NCBI RefSeq assembly: GCF_010093535.1
Contig: NW_022985174.1
Location: 488,103-552,102 of the forward strand
Reading direction: 5' to 3'
Origin: Lindgomyces ingoldianus
Lineage: Eukaryota > Ascomycota > Dothideomycetes > Pleosporales > Lindgomycetaceae
DNA length: 64,000 nt
The notes under the pieces were generated by a model, which saw only the letters and a program-made list of their open reading frames with translations, searched no databases and was not told where the DNA came from. How positions within the stretch are numbered: the stretch's first letter is position 1; every line of letters starts with the position of its first letter. Shown here piece after piece: positions 55,909-64,000 of this stretch. Made by a program: the position numbers and the translations under genes.

Positions 55909-56208
55909 CGGTCGAGTGCCCTCTTTGTAATTCATGATAGCTGTCAAGTGCTTGGTAATTACCTATCGACAAAGTTGCATACTCATGTACTTTCAGTTCG
56001 TCCATTGCAATCCATGCAGCTGTAGTCGACTCTGAAATATGTCAGTCCATGTGCCCATTGAACCTCTTCCACGCCATCTGCCGAAGTTCGCTCGAAATCC
56101 CGGACCGCGCATTTCGGCCGGGATGTATCTAAATATAAGTACCTTCTCAAGTGCCACGGACTTTGCGCCGCATTCCACAAAATGAGGATTTGGGGCGTAC
56201 GCCCAACG

Positions 56209-56336
56209 GAGCCGCACCGGCGCTGAAGGCGGCGTTGGAATTCTTATGATATATGCTCACCACAACACCACGCGCTCAACTGGGCCGCACTAGCACTGAG
56301 GGCAGTGCTTGAAACTTTCATAATATATGCCGGCCA
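56209..56336. repeat. Diverged direct duplication (~54 bp x2) in an upstream region
   Basis: Units 56209-56262 and 56282-56336 align with about three quarters identity: both have GCCGCAC, CTGA(A/G)GGC and end in TTC(T/A)TA(T/A)GATATATGC-like sequence. Differences are mostly transitions. Each unit ends in an ATATATGC element that could serve as a TATA box for the esterase gene at 56409. Confidence 0.5.
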
Positions 56337-56360
56337 TCTTGCTGTCAAGATGTGTCCGTT

Positions 56361-56392
56361 CATCTCAAACTCTGCTCATCTCAAACTCTGCT
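56361..56392. repeat. 16-bp tandem duplication before the esterase start codon
   Basis: CATCTCAAACTCTGCT occurs twice in immediate succession (56361-56376, 56377-56392), followed by a third CAT. It lies 17 bp upstream of the ATG at 56409 and is probably in the 5' leader. Confidence 0.75.
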
Positions 56393-56408
56393 CATTGCCC
56401 GCTCCAAC

Positions 56409-57495
56409 ATGCGGTTCAAGATTGATGGACTCGTTGCAACTATTACCGTCTTTTCCCTACCCTACTTCATAGGCAGTGGCCTAGCTTCCACTTCGAATGA
56501 GTTCAACCTGCCTCAAGGCATTCGGGGTGGCAGTACTAATGGCCTCTTCAATTTCGCCTCTGATCTACATCGTCGCCAGAGTACTGACCCTGAATGGCTT
56601 CGGATAATGCCTTTGGGAGCATCGATTGTCGCAGGTGTTGCATCTTCTCCTAGTGATGGCTTTCGCAAGCCCTTGCGTGATCATTTGAGATCCATCGGGT
56701 ACAAGGTCAATATGGTCGGAAGCCAGTAAGAGAACATTTCCCGGTATCCTCTCCGATAACACAATTAGGTAACAAGAAACCTTGCCAGATTCAACATGGA
56801 TGGCAGCATGCGAGATGGTGATCATGAAGGGCATCCGGGACATCGCATCGATCAGATCGTCAATGACATTGATCTGTCCAACGATACTAAGCCGAATCTC
56901 TATCTTATCAATGCTGGCACTAACGACTGTCAACAAAACTACTTGGAGATGAGGGGCACCATCAACCGCCTACGCGGTCTGGTAGAAAAAGCTTGGGATA
57001 TGTCGACGAGAGCAACGATAATCCTTTCAACTCTCCTTCCGTCAGACAATGAGGATCAGGTTCCCGGTGCCAACGAACGCGTTAGTCAACTTAATATTGA
57101 AATACGAGAGTGTAAGTTCCCTATTGATGCAATGACCCATGTACAGAGTTATTACGCATCAGACACTGAGTGCTAGCTAATGGAATCTATGTATAGTAGC
57201 TTCGTTTTTGAATAGGACTGGTAGCAGGATCGAACTTGCAGAAATGAACGATGGTGAGTACAATACTATCTCATGGCGACGCGTGCAGTTTTTTTCCAGA
57301 CACAATTTGACTGACTGTACAGGCTTCATTACCAACGCCGACTTGAGCTGTGACGGAATCCATCCCACCAATGCTGGGTACCGAAAGATGGCTGTCGTTT
57401 GGAACGCCGCAATCGCCAAAGCACAGGCAGCCCACTTTTTGCAAGACCCAGAAGACAATGGTATACCGGATGGTACGCCTAATAATAGAAACTAG
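56409..57495 (+). CDS. CE3-type SGNH esterase, apparently truncated after the catalytic domain
   Basis: Exons 56409-56725, 56789-57111, 57197-57253 and 57323-57495 (introns 63, 85 and 69 nt) give a continuous 289-aa frame. A signal peptide (MRFKIDGLVATITVFSLPYF...) precedes the SGNH core: block I RIMPLGASIVAGVASSPSDGFRKPLR with the Ser in GAS, EGHPGHRIDQI, block III LINAGTNDC with Asn, and block V DGIHPTNAGYRKMA with the Asp and His. The family (CE3, acetyl-xylan-esterase-like) normally continues into FG-GAP repeats; here the frame stops just after NGIPDGTPNNRN. The esterase domain may still be functional. The start ATG 56409 is used; a longer frame begins with GTG. Confidence 0.65.
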
Positions 57496-58907
57496 ATCGC
57501 GGGCAGGCAGATGGGCCTTACTGGACCTAGAAAGGCTACGGCTCCTTCGACAATAGCCCGTATCGCTATAACGGCACCAAGATAGGGGGCTACATTCCCT
57601 ACGCTTCTTTCCAATAAATATGATAGACTTGAGAAAAGAATCGCGTTTGCTCAGATTATCAATGTGGGTAGAAATCTATATCCTGAGGGAGCATTTGAAG
57701 ACATGTTGTATTGGGTCAGGGACACTCAAGGGAAAATGGTGATTAGGATCATGGTTTTTAGCGAGGACGGGAATACTATAAGCATTTGAAAGAATATCTA
57801 CCTTTTGGCTGTCCTTCTGATGATGGTAGGTAGGCCGATGTAACTTTTATGCCCTCTAGGGTGGCCGTGTATTTTTTACCGCAAGAATAAACTTCTCTCA
57901 CTTTTAGATGAATGGTGAGCACATACCAATCTCTGGAAAAGGGTTTGTAAATAAAAGATTTATGCAATCACTAACGAAAAAAAGGCGGTTTCCTTGACGA
58001 CTACGTTTGTGTTCACGTGGACGCAAAGTTACATGTAGGCGTGAACACCGGCACAGGTTCTAACGGAGAAATTGTCTTTAAAGAAGTCGGATTTCCTGTC
58101 TCAGCTCATGCTGGCTTTGAAGACAGACATGCCCACTTTAGGTAAGGACCATGATGTTTATCAAAATTTTCCATCCGCTGCTGCTTACCTTTGACCAAAT
58201 CGATATTGGCGGGGATGGAAGAACAAGTACGTTCTCGCTATTCCGGAAGTTCTCGAAGATACACCAGATATGTCTTCTGTACAAGGAATCTGGGTTACTT
58301 TGTGCCGGTTGGATGTCCTAGTTGCAGAGATACGTAGTGACTACCCTCACTAGATTATTGTTTGATCATCAGTCGCAATGGATACACCCGCTGCTAGCGT
58401 AAGAGCGAACTCAGTGACTCAGCAGGATGTTAGCAAGGCCTTCCGTGATGTTTCCTCCCTAAGGGAAGGGAGATCCGTCGAACGGGATTTGTTGATATCA
58501 ATGGTGATGGCCGATCCGAATAGATTGTAAGAAGAGTTCCGAGCGAAATGTGATTACATCAACTAATCAATCATTAGTGGGTCGATGACAAAGGCGATAC
58601 CGACGCCTACACCAATATGAGAGGTCTAGAATCCAAATATAGAGAGAAATTTAGCCTTATGCCAAATTGGCTTCATGCCTAGGCTTTCCATGGTGGCATG
58701 GACGCTGAGTGAGTGCGCGATAAGATACATTTCGCCCGCATTTTGACTAAGGACGGGAAGGGAAGGCGTGACTATGTGTGGGTTAAGATGATACCTGTGG
58801 AAACACTACATTTGGCGATACCGCATCCCAATTTAATGTTTGGCGGAATCATAATTCAGGAGGTACTCAACGGAAAAGTGACAAGGACAGATATACTATT
58901 GATATAG
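57496..58907 (+). pseudogene. Decayed FG-GAP-repeat tail of the CE3-type esterase
   Basis: Downstream of the premature stop, pieces of the expected C-terminal half survive in changing frames: YGSFDNSPYRYNGTKIGGY, KRIAFAQIINVGRNLYPEGAFEDMLYWV, VGVNTGTGSNGEIVFKEVGFP, DIGGDGRTSTF, FVDINGDGRSE, WVDDKGDTDAY and HFARILTKDGKGRRDYVWVK. Several units keep the DxNGDGRxD calcium-binding pattern of FG-GAP/VCBS repeats. In-frame stops (after PYWT, NGDGRSE, WLHA, DAE) and frameshifts separate them, so this is not an intact gene end. Confidence 0.65.
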
Positions 58908-58959
58908 TAGTCGCATTCCGGAGTCACCCCGAAGAGCTTTTTTGCTAACGGACTCGTAA

Positions 58960-59911
58960 ATGACAGTCCAGCGATGGGCTAGCTTTCATCTCCTTCTAGC
59001 TTACCAAGTGATAAGTGGTGTTCTTGCAGCAAAGATGATTACCTACAGATCCGGCCCAACGTCGACATCGATATGTGGGAAAATATGGCCAGTCCTCTAC
59101 AATGAGTGGATAGGCCTAGCTACAGACACAAGATCTGAAACATTTGCTAACTATACCCCCAAGAACAGGCGAGGAATCATTACCAGCATCGTGCCAGTGG
59201 ATCCGAGATTCGTGCATATCTGTGACTATGTAACATAGACGCCACACCGTTACTTGAGGGCTCCGATTTTATGCTGACACTCATAGGGCGGTGACAGCAA
59301 ACTAGAAATCCTAAAAGTGAATCGAGATAATAGCGCCTTCACAGTATTTCCCAATACATACAAAGGGTCTAGTCAAATTATATTCGGCAAACCGTTTACT
59401 ATGGGTACTCTGAACCACAGGCGCGAGAAGCAGGGATGGACTACCGAAATATTTGATCTCGTCGTACAGTTTGCAGACTTAAGGGAGATACCGAGCGCCA
59501 CATTGAGCGACAGGTTCAGGAGTCGGTTGCAACTGAGGCCGGAGCTGAGACTCAGACTGAGCGACATTCGACCGCAGAGACCACTGAGGCACCACCTGAG
59601 ACTGACGCTGAGGGCGAGAAGATAGACGGTGTAACTATCACGAAAAACGAGGCCCGCTCCGAGACTGAGTCCCACAAATCCTACCAAGCAACCATCGAGG
59701 ACGACTTCGAAGACCTAGGTACTGAGACCGCTTCCACTATCTCTGGGACCTACACGCCTCCCACTACCACCGAGGCTCCGGTTGAACAGTAGCAGAAGTC
59801 AGAATTTTCCGCTCAGCAAGAGCAATAGCAGGAGCATACTGAGGAGAGCCCTCAATTTCTTTCGAACGGTCTTTCCGCTTCCCAGCCAAGATTGATGCAG
59901 AGAATGTGAGG
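58960..59911 (+). pseudogene. Frameshifted secreted protein with acidic Thr/Glu-rich tail
   Basis: ATG 58960 begins a signal peptide (MTVQRWASFHLLLAYQVISGVLAA). A 57-nt intron (59230-59286) joins ICDY to GGDSKLEILKVNRDNSAFTVFP and EIFDLVVQFADL, weakly FG-GAP-like. A one-base frame change then separates this from a clearly protein-coding frame, GDTERHIERQVQESVATEAG to PTTTEAPVEQ, rich in Glu and Thr. That frame meets TAG where Gln codons are expected (59790 and 59826), consistent with C-to-T changes. The family is not recognised with confidence. It may be another relic of the neighbouring secreted FG-GAP group. Confidence 0.5.
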
Positions 59912-60326
59912 GCTAAGCTTCAGGATGGAGCGCTTTCTATTAGTGTTCCCAGAGGCAGGCTCAGGGGATCAAGAATATTACCATTAAATAAGTGGCTATT
60001 TGGGAGAGAAAGAGACCCAGAGAAGTAATTACGGGAAATTAATCAATGGGAGTGATAGATATGGAGGATTTGTAACTGTACTGGATTGATAATGGATTGA
60101 AGTGTACGATACTTAGATATCGGTAATGTGCGCTACATTCCTGTTGTCCCACCTAATCTGAGAGTACTAGATAATGAAAGGCTATTCACAATCAGAAGCT
60201 GCCGAAAACCTGTTACTACAAATCTAGTCATGTGGAGGGACTGGAAGGTAAAATCGATACCCTCGCATTCACGACCACGAAGACGGCAAATATCTATTTC
60301 AGCGTTCTTTCGCCATGCGTAGCCCT
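59912..60326. other. Intergenic, no gene seen
   Basis: 415 bp of mixed, partly AT-rich sequence between the frameshifted gene and the 3' end of the PPPDE-like gene. Confidence 0.45.
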
Positions 60327-61289
60327 CTAAGCACCACCTCCTGCCATGCCTGGTTGCATCATGATCTGTTGCTGCATTTGTAGTTGTATTTGTTGCTGAA
60401 TCTGTTGCTGAATCTGTTGCTGAATCTGTTGCTGGATCTGTTGCTGGACCTGTTGCTGGACTTGTTGCTGGACTTGTTGCTGGACCTGTTGCTGGACCTG
60501 TTGCTGAACCTGCATTTGAATTTGCTGTTGTTGCATTACCTGCTGCATTGCCTGCGCACTGGCCCGTGCTGATTCCAACCATCGCATCAGCATCTCTACT
60601 GGGGGCGGCGTCAAAAGCGTATCCTTGTGATACTTTGTCTTCGTGTTATCCGCGAACCATGGATAATCCGCCGCGCGCGCAACAAGTATGCATTGAGTAA
60701 GCATACGTAGGAAATCTTGACAGTTGTTCCAGAGAAGGTTGTATTTGCCGAAGGATTTGAAGGCTTCTTCGCACGCTGAATCGACTTGATCTTTGGACAT
60801 TCGCGTCCAGCCAATCAGGCAGACAAAGTAGCCGTCCTGCTCTGGCATCTTCATTTCCGATTGTAAGGCCTCACGCTGTTCTTGGTCGATCGTGAACGGC
60901 TTGCTGAAGAACGTAAATTCCCCCGTCGGTTTTCCCTGGCTCCCTGCCGGGTTCTCCTCAACATTCCTGCTGCGCCGCAACTCATATTTTGTTCCGTGTG
61001 TAAGAAGGACCCAGTGTCGCAGTCTTCCATTCGCCACATAGCGCGAAAACCACACCTTCTCCCCCTTAGTCGTGTCTTGTTCTTCCCGTCGCCGCAAATC
61101 AGCGCCCTCTCGCAATTTCGCTTCACGCTTTTCCATGTATTTCCGCATGCGCTTTGAATTCATCATTTTTTGGCCGCGCTTAGATTCGGCGAACTTCTTA
61201 GCTTGTTCTTCGCGCTTCTTGCGCTGTTTGAGTGCGAATTCGGGGCTTGCAGCCTCGATCAGTTTGCCGATGAACCCGAGGCTGGACAT
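60327..61289 (-). CDS. PPPDE/LRAT-like papain-fold protein with Gln-repeat tail
   Basis: A single exon of 320 aa. Residues 1-75 are basic and helical (KQRKKREEQAKKFAESKRGQKMMNSKRMRKYMEKREAKLRE, shown in part). A permuted papain-like module follows: RHWVLLTHGTKYELRR with His92, then FVCLIGWTRMSKDQVD and KYNLLWNNCQDFLRMLTQCIL with Cys190, the His-then-Cys order of PPPDE and LRAT/NlpC-like proteins (deubiquitinating or deSUMOylating peptidases, acyltransferases). Both candidate catalytic residues are present. Residues ~249-309 are a Gln-rich repeat made of VQQQ and IQQQ units, encoded by a 12-bp minisatellite. No signal peptide. Exact activity is unknown. Confidence 0.72.
   Translation of the reverse strand: MSSLGFIGKLIEAASPEFALKQRKKREEQAKKFAESKRGQKMMNSKRMRKYMEKREAKLREGADLRRREEQDTTKGEKVWFSRYVANGRLRHWVLLTHGTKYELRRSRNVEENPAGSQGKPTGEFTFFSKPFTIDQEQREALQSEMKMPEQDGYFVCLIGWTRMSKDQVDSACEEAFKSFGKYNLLWNNCQDFLRMLTQCILVARAADYPWFADNTKTKYHKDTLLTPPPVEMLMRWLESARASAQAMQQVMQQQQIQMQVQQQVQQQVQQQVQQQVQQQVQQQIQQQIQQQIQQQIQQQIQLQMQQQIMMQPGMAGGGA
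60384..60512 (-). repeat. 12-bp coding minisatellite (QQQV/QQQI)
   Basis: About ten consecutive copies of a CAGCAACAGRTY-type 12-mer (minus strand) within the PPPDE-like gene. The first group encodes VQQQ, the second IQQQ. A 12-bp unit keeps the frame when copies are gained or lost, so length polymorphism is expected. It is not a CRISPR: there are no unique spacers. Confidence 0.85.
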
Positions 61290-63354
61290 TTTCGTGGATG
61301 ATAGAGAGTATTGTTAGAGTGGCAGTGGAGAATCAGCAGTGGAAGAGGACAGGTAATGACGAGGTCTGACTTTTGACAGGTGGGTGAAACAGCAGTTGGG
61401 GGCCAAATACTTTCCAGTTCAGCGGACGGAGTCTAGAGAACCCACTTTTAAGCCAGAACCAATCACAGAGTCGACCGTGCCAGAATCACATCAGTATTAC
61501 ATGTCATTACATTTCAGAATTCTGCCTGACTGATTTCTGGAACGTCTCAGGGGAGTCCAAGAAATGTAGAGCGGTGACTTTAACCCCTTGTTTAGCTTTT
61601 CAAGAAGCACCTACGCACCCAGTAGCACTATTGAGCAAGGCGAAATATGGATGTACGAGATTTCCGCATTATCTAAGATGACCGGAGCTCAGACCTAGTA
61701 GTGCAGAAACTCCTGCAAAGCCTTCTGCAAAGCTTTCACCAGCCTTCTTTAATTTGAATCATTAATATGCAGTTGATTTATAGCAACGAAGAGGTATGAC
61801 AGGCTTTGTATTTCATTCAGCAATGGGGTAACGTGTGCCCGATTGCTTCACCAATATTTCTTATCTCACGGGTCAGACGCTCCTCTGAGGTTTATCTAAC
61901 GCGGTGGCTATTGAGGCCACGTCTTTAGAACCGTCTGCGGAGCGTCTAAGGAGAAATAGAGTAATTTTGTATGTATCTCTTGTAAAGAAGAAGGTTGTGG
62001 TACAGTGTATTGAGTTGTAATGGGCTGGTGCCCATGTGTATCAGCCAGAGATTAGCTGGCAGCGTTAGGAAGGGCGTGAAGCAAACTGCAACAAACTGGA
62101 GTAATTACAGCAACATGGAGCAAACTGTGGTATCCATCGTTTGTATTGCAAGAGGTACTAAGCTAGTTAGGTGTCGCGGTATAAAACCTAGTTCCGTAGC
62201 GAGGACACAGTTATTCCTCTTCATCGACTGTTATTAGGCAATTGCCAGCTGCGCCGAGCCATTACATTAGTGATGCGAGTGAGTTTTGTCCCTTCACTAG
62301 TTAATAGTCCCCTGTAGTGGTTAGGGCAGTGCTTTAATGCTTCTTGTCTTTTCTATTTTAGCGAATTTGCGTTGCTACTTTTAGGTAGAGAAACCATTGC
62401 TAGTGCCAACATTACCACTTCCTCCACTACTACCACTACTGCCAATACTGATTTCACAGCTGATTTCGTTGCCTAAGTTCGTGTTAGTCATTCTAAAACG
62501 CTTTTCTAAGCAAGTTGTCGCATACAATTATCCGCCTATATATATCCTTCTGCTGTGCTAGCTGGGAGGTTGACCTTTTGGCGACGCAACACATGTTAAA
62601 TCTATAACTTTAGTTCTATGCGGCACGATTGCAACATTTCCTCTACTCTCTAGCTGCGTAGTTAATCTAGGCCTAAACCTGGAGCACTATTAATATTCCA
62701 GTATACGTATCATTCCTATACAATACCCTCTTTAAGGTATGACGTTAAAATAATTACTTTAGCTTAGAAGACATGTTATTGTAAGGCATATACTATTCTA
62801 CATAGGAATCAAGTGTAGGTTGATTGTTCATATCTTTTTCGTTGTGATGGTGGGCTCCGTCTTTTTTTATAGCGCATGTAAGTAATTATTGTAAATACGA
62901 ACTAGATAGCTTAATGGCAAGGTGTAGCCTATATTTACCTAACCTATGTTTCTAGAGCATGCTCCTCTAAAACGCGGTACGGGTCTTGTCAGAGTGGGTT
63001 TCGAGGGCTATGGTTTGGTACGCCTTCCTGATATTCTTTGCTATTGCTTTGCGTTCGACGTTGAGGATCTTGTAGTGATTCAGCATCGTTACTGATGAAA
63101 TAGAGAGGAAGAGGTTGAAAGGGAAACATTAGCCCGGTGCATGATTTATTTGCGGCCGTGGAGGTGAAGGTGACAGGTATTATTCTAAGACTTGGCTTGC
63201 TTTCGATGTGGTTGCGCGCTCCACAGGTTTCTTGACTCACATTGCCCTTTGTCTCACTTCGCTGAATGCTACTAGACGGCAAAAAGAATGCCCTCATATA
63301 CCTTATTTTGAGGCTTTACAATGTATGTTTACTTCTAAGGCATTCCTCATCGCC
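61290..63354. other. Gene-poor region, AT-rich from ~62.3 kb
   Basis: 2.07 kb without a supported gene. 62230-62960 is AT-rich and repeat-like (possibly an old LTR-element remnant) but no LTR ends, primer-binding site or polyprotein motifs could be identified. The first 100-200 bp are the PPPDE-like promoter. Confidence 0.45.
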
Positions 63355-64000
63355 TTAGCTATGATGATCCCGCTCTTTTGACTTTGACTTTTGAAATGAC
63401 TCAACCTCAAGGCTCCTCAGAACATACAGTTCCTCTTCTCCACGACTGGGCTGCTCCAATCTTGCACCCAATACTTGGAGATCGTTTGTACTGGCGGAGC
63501 TCTTCGTTGACGTGCTCTTTTCCGAGCCGAGGAAAGTCGATATGGTGGATAAGGGCATCGAAAGGAAAGTAAATGCTGCGGTAATCTGCTTCTGTTTCGC
63601 TTGAAGCAGTTTGGGTAGAGTGAGCGCACATGCGACGATGAAACCAAGTGCAATCTCGGCCTCTGACCAAAGCCCAATCCATAGACCATTTAGGGACACG
63701 TCAGCCTCCGAAAGCTTAGGTGCAATCTTAACGGTGAAAAAGATTCGCATAACCGAAGCACCGCAAGCCCTAAGTAGCCGGGATAGCGCCTGTAAGTCTC
63801 ACTACGTCACTTGAAAAGGGAAGGATGGCTTACAATAGGCCCGTCCCGAAAAGCAGGGAGACTGAGATTTTCTTTCCGATCGGCACCCGTAGCTTCCAGA
63901 GAGAGGAGGTTGGAAGAAGCAGAATGATAACGTCGGAAACCATATTGAATATCCCTGAGCTGATCACAATCGGGCTATGATCATGACAATGCCCGCCAGG
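63355..64000 (-). CDS. PTH11-like / fungal rhodopsin-domain membrane protein (partial, 5' end outside window)
   Basis: Two exons are visible: 64000-63834 (continuing beyond the window) and 63769-63355, joined over a 64-nt intron. The join gives SLLFGTGLLACGASVMRIFFTVK, a transmembrane helix typical of this family. Others are VIISSG-like helix 5 (NMVSDVIILLLPTSSLWKLRVP) and GLWSEAEIALGFIVACALTLPKLL (helix 7). The C-terminal ~75 residues are Ser/Glu/Lys-rich and cytoplasmic. Members are seven-helix plasma-membrane proteins related to the Pth11 receptor, abundant in plant-associated ascomycetes. The ligand is unknown; N-terminal CFEM or other domains cannot be assessed. Confidence 0.8.

Noticed and set aside
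60384..60512. Regular short repeats that could suggest a CRISPR-like array
   Set aside because: Units are contiguous 12-mers without spacers and lie inside a coding frame (Gln-rich tail) in a eukaryotic gene.
60384..60572. Plus-strand open frame of Leu repeats (LLLNLLLD...)
   Set aside because: It is the antisense of the Gln minisatellite; no start context or domain.
62230..62960. LTR retrotransposon remnant
   Set aside because: AT-rich and repeat-like by eye, but no TG...CA ends, target duplication, primer-binding site or polyprotein motif found.
62989..63297. 102-codon minus-strand frame with ATG
   Set aside because: Polar, low-information sequence in a gene-poor region without motifs.
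63770..63833. Frameshift in the PTH11-like gene (using the first acceptor at ~63791)
   Set aside because: A second AG acceptor at 63770-63771 restores both frame and the conserved helix (GLLACGASVM), so no disruption needs to be assumed.

Overview
The window looks like nuclear DNA of a filamentous ascomycete (Pezizomycotina; Leotiomycetes is my best guess, by inference). Genes are intron-bearing, and the introns are mostly 47-140 nt with GTRNGT-type donors and CTAAC-like branch sites. The protein repertoire is fungal: an AA9 polysaccharide monooxygenase, a NACHT-WD40 type C-terminus, a HeLo domain, a fungal-specific transcription-factor domain, a PTH11-like rhodopsin-fold protein and GPI-anchored Cys-rich surface proteins. 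AT-rich stretches with few coding signals look mutated in the manner of repeat-induced point mutation. I joined exons by hand from splice motifs, reading frame and family resemblance; each listed join gives an uninterrupted frame.

Layout. 1-6.2 kb: the end of an NLR-type WD40 gene at the left edge, then a divergent pair made of a CXXC-less PDI-like ER protein (HDEL end) and a secretory prolyl 4-hydroxylase-like oxygenase, followed by a convergent Pro/Ser/Thr-rich GPI protein. 6.2-11.1 kb: mostly empty, with an acyl-protein-thioesterase-like gene and a decayed transposase tail. 11.1-17.4 kb: a CorA-like transporter, a HeLo-ubiquitin-conjugating-enzyme fusion and a sphingolipid delta-4 desaturase. 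17.4-26.4 kb: gene-poor, holding one hAT-type MITE and a 7-exon AA9 LPMO that only appears once its exons are joined.

26.4-43.2 kb: a divergent mitochondrial pair (ribosomal protein mS23 and a PPR protein), a tautomerase, an NmrA-like reductase, an unknown protein, a transcription-factor-domain protein without a zinc cluster, a secreted alpha/beta hydrolase, an acyl-CoA dehydrogenase with a peroxisomal AKL end, and a protoglobin. 44.9-53.9 kb is a compact housekeeping block: AHC1-like, KSH1, TAF13, UTP25 and eIF3f, in convergent and divergent pairs. 54.2-60 kb is a decaying island of CE3/SGNH esterase and FG-GAP-type sequences with a second, inverted MITE copy flanked by a perfect 8-bp target duplication. 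The right end carries a PPPDE/LRAT-like protein with a 12-bp Gln-repeat minisatellite and a partial PTH11-like membrane protein.

The two candidates for something new are the HeLo-E2 fusion (a death-fold/prion-type membrane module joined to an apparently intact ubiquitin-conjugating domain) and the divergent P4H / redox-dead PDI pair, which recalls the animal P4H alpha/beta (PDI) complex.
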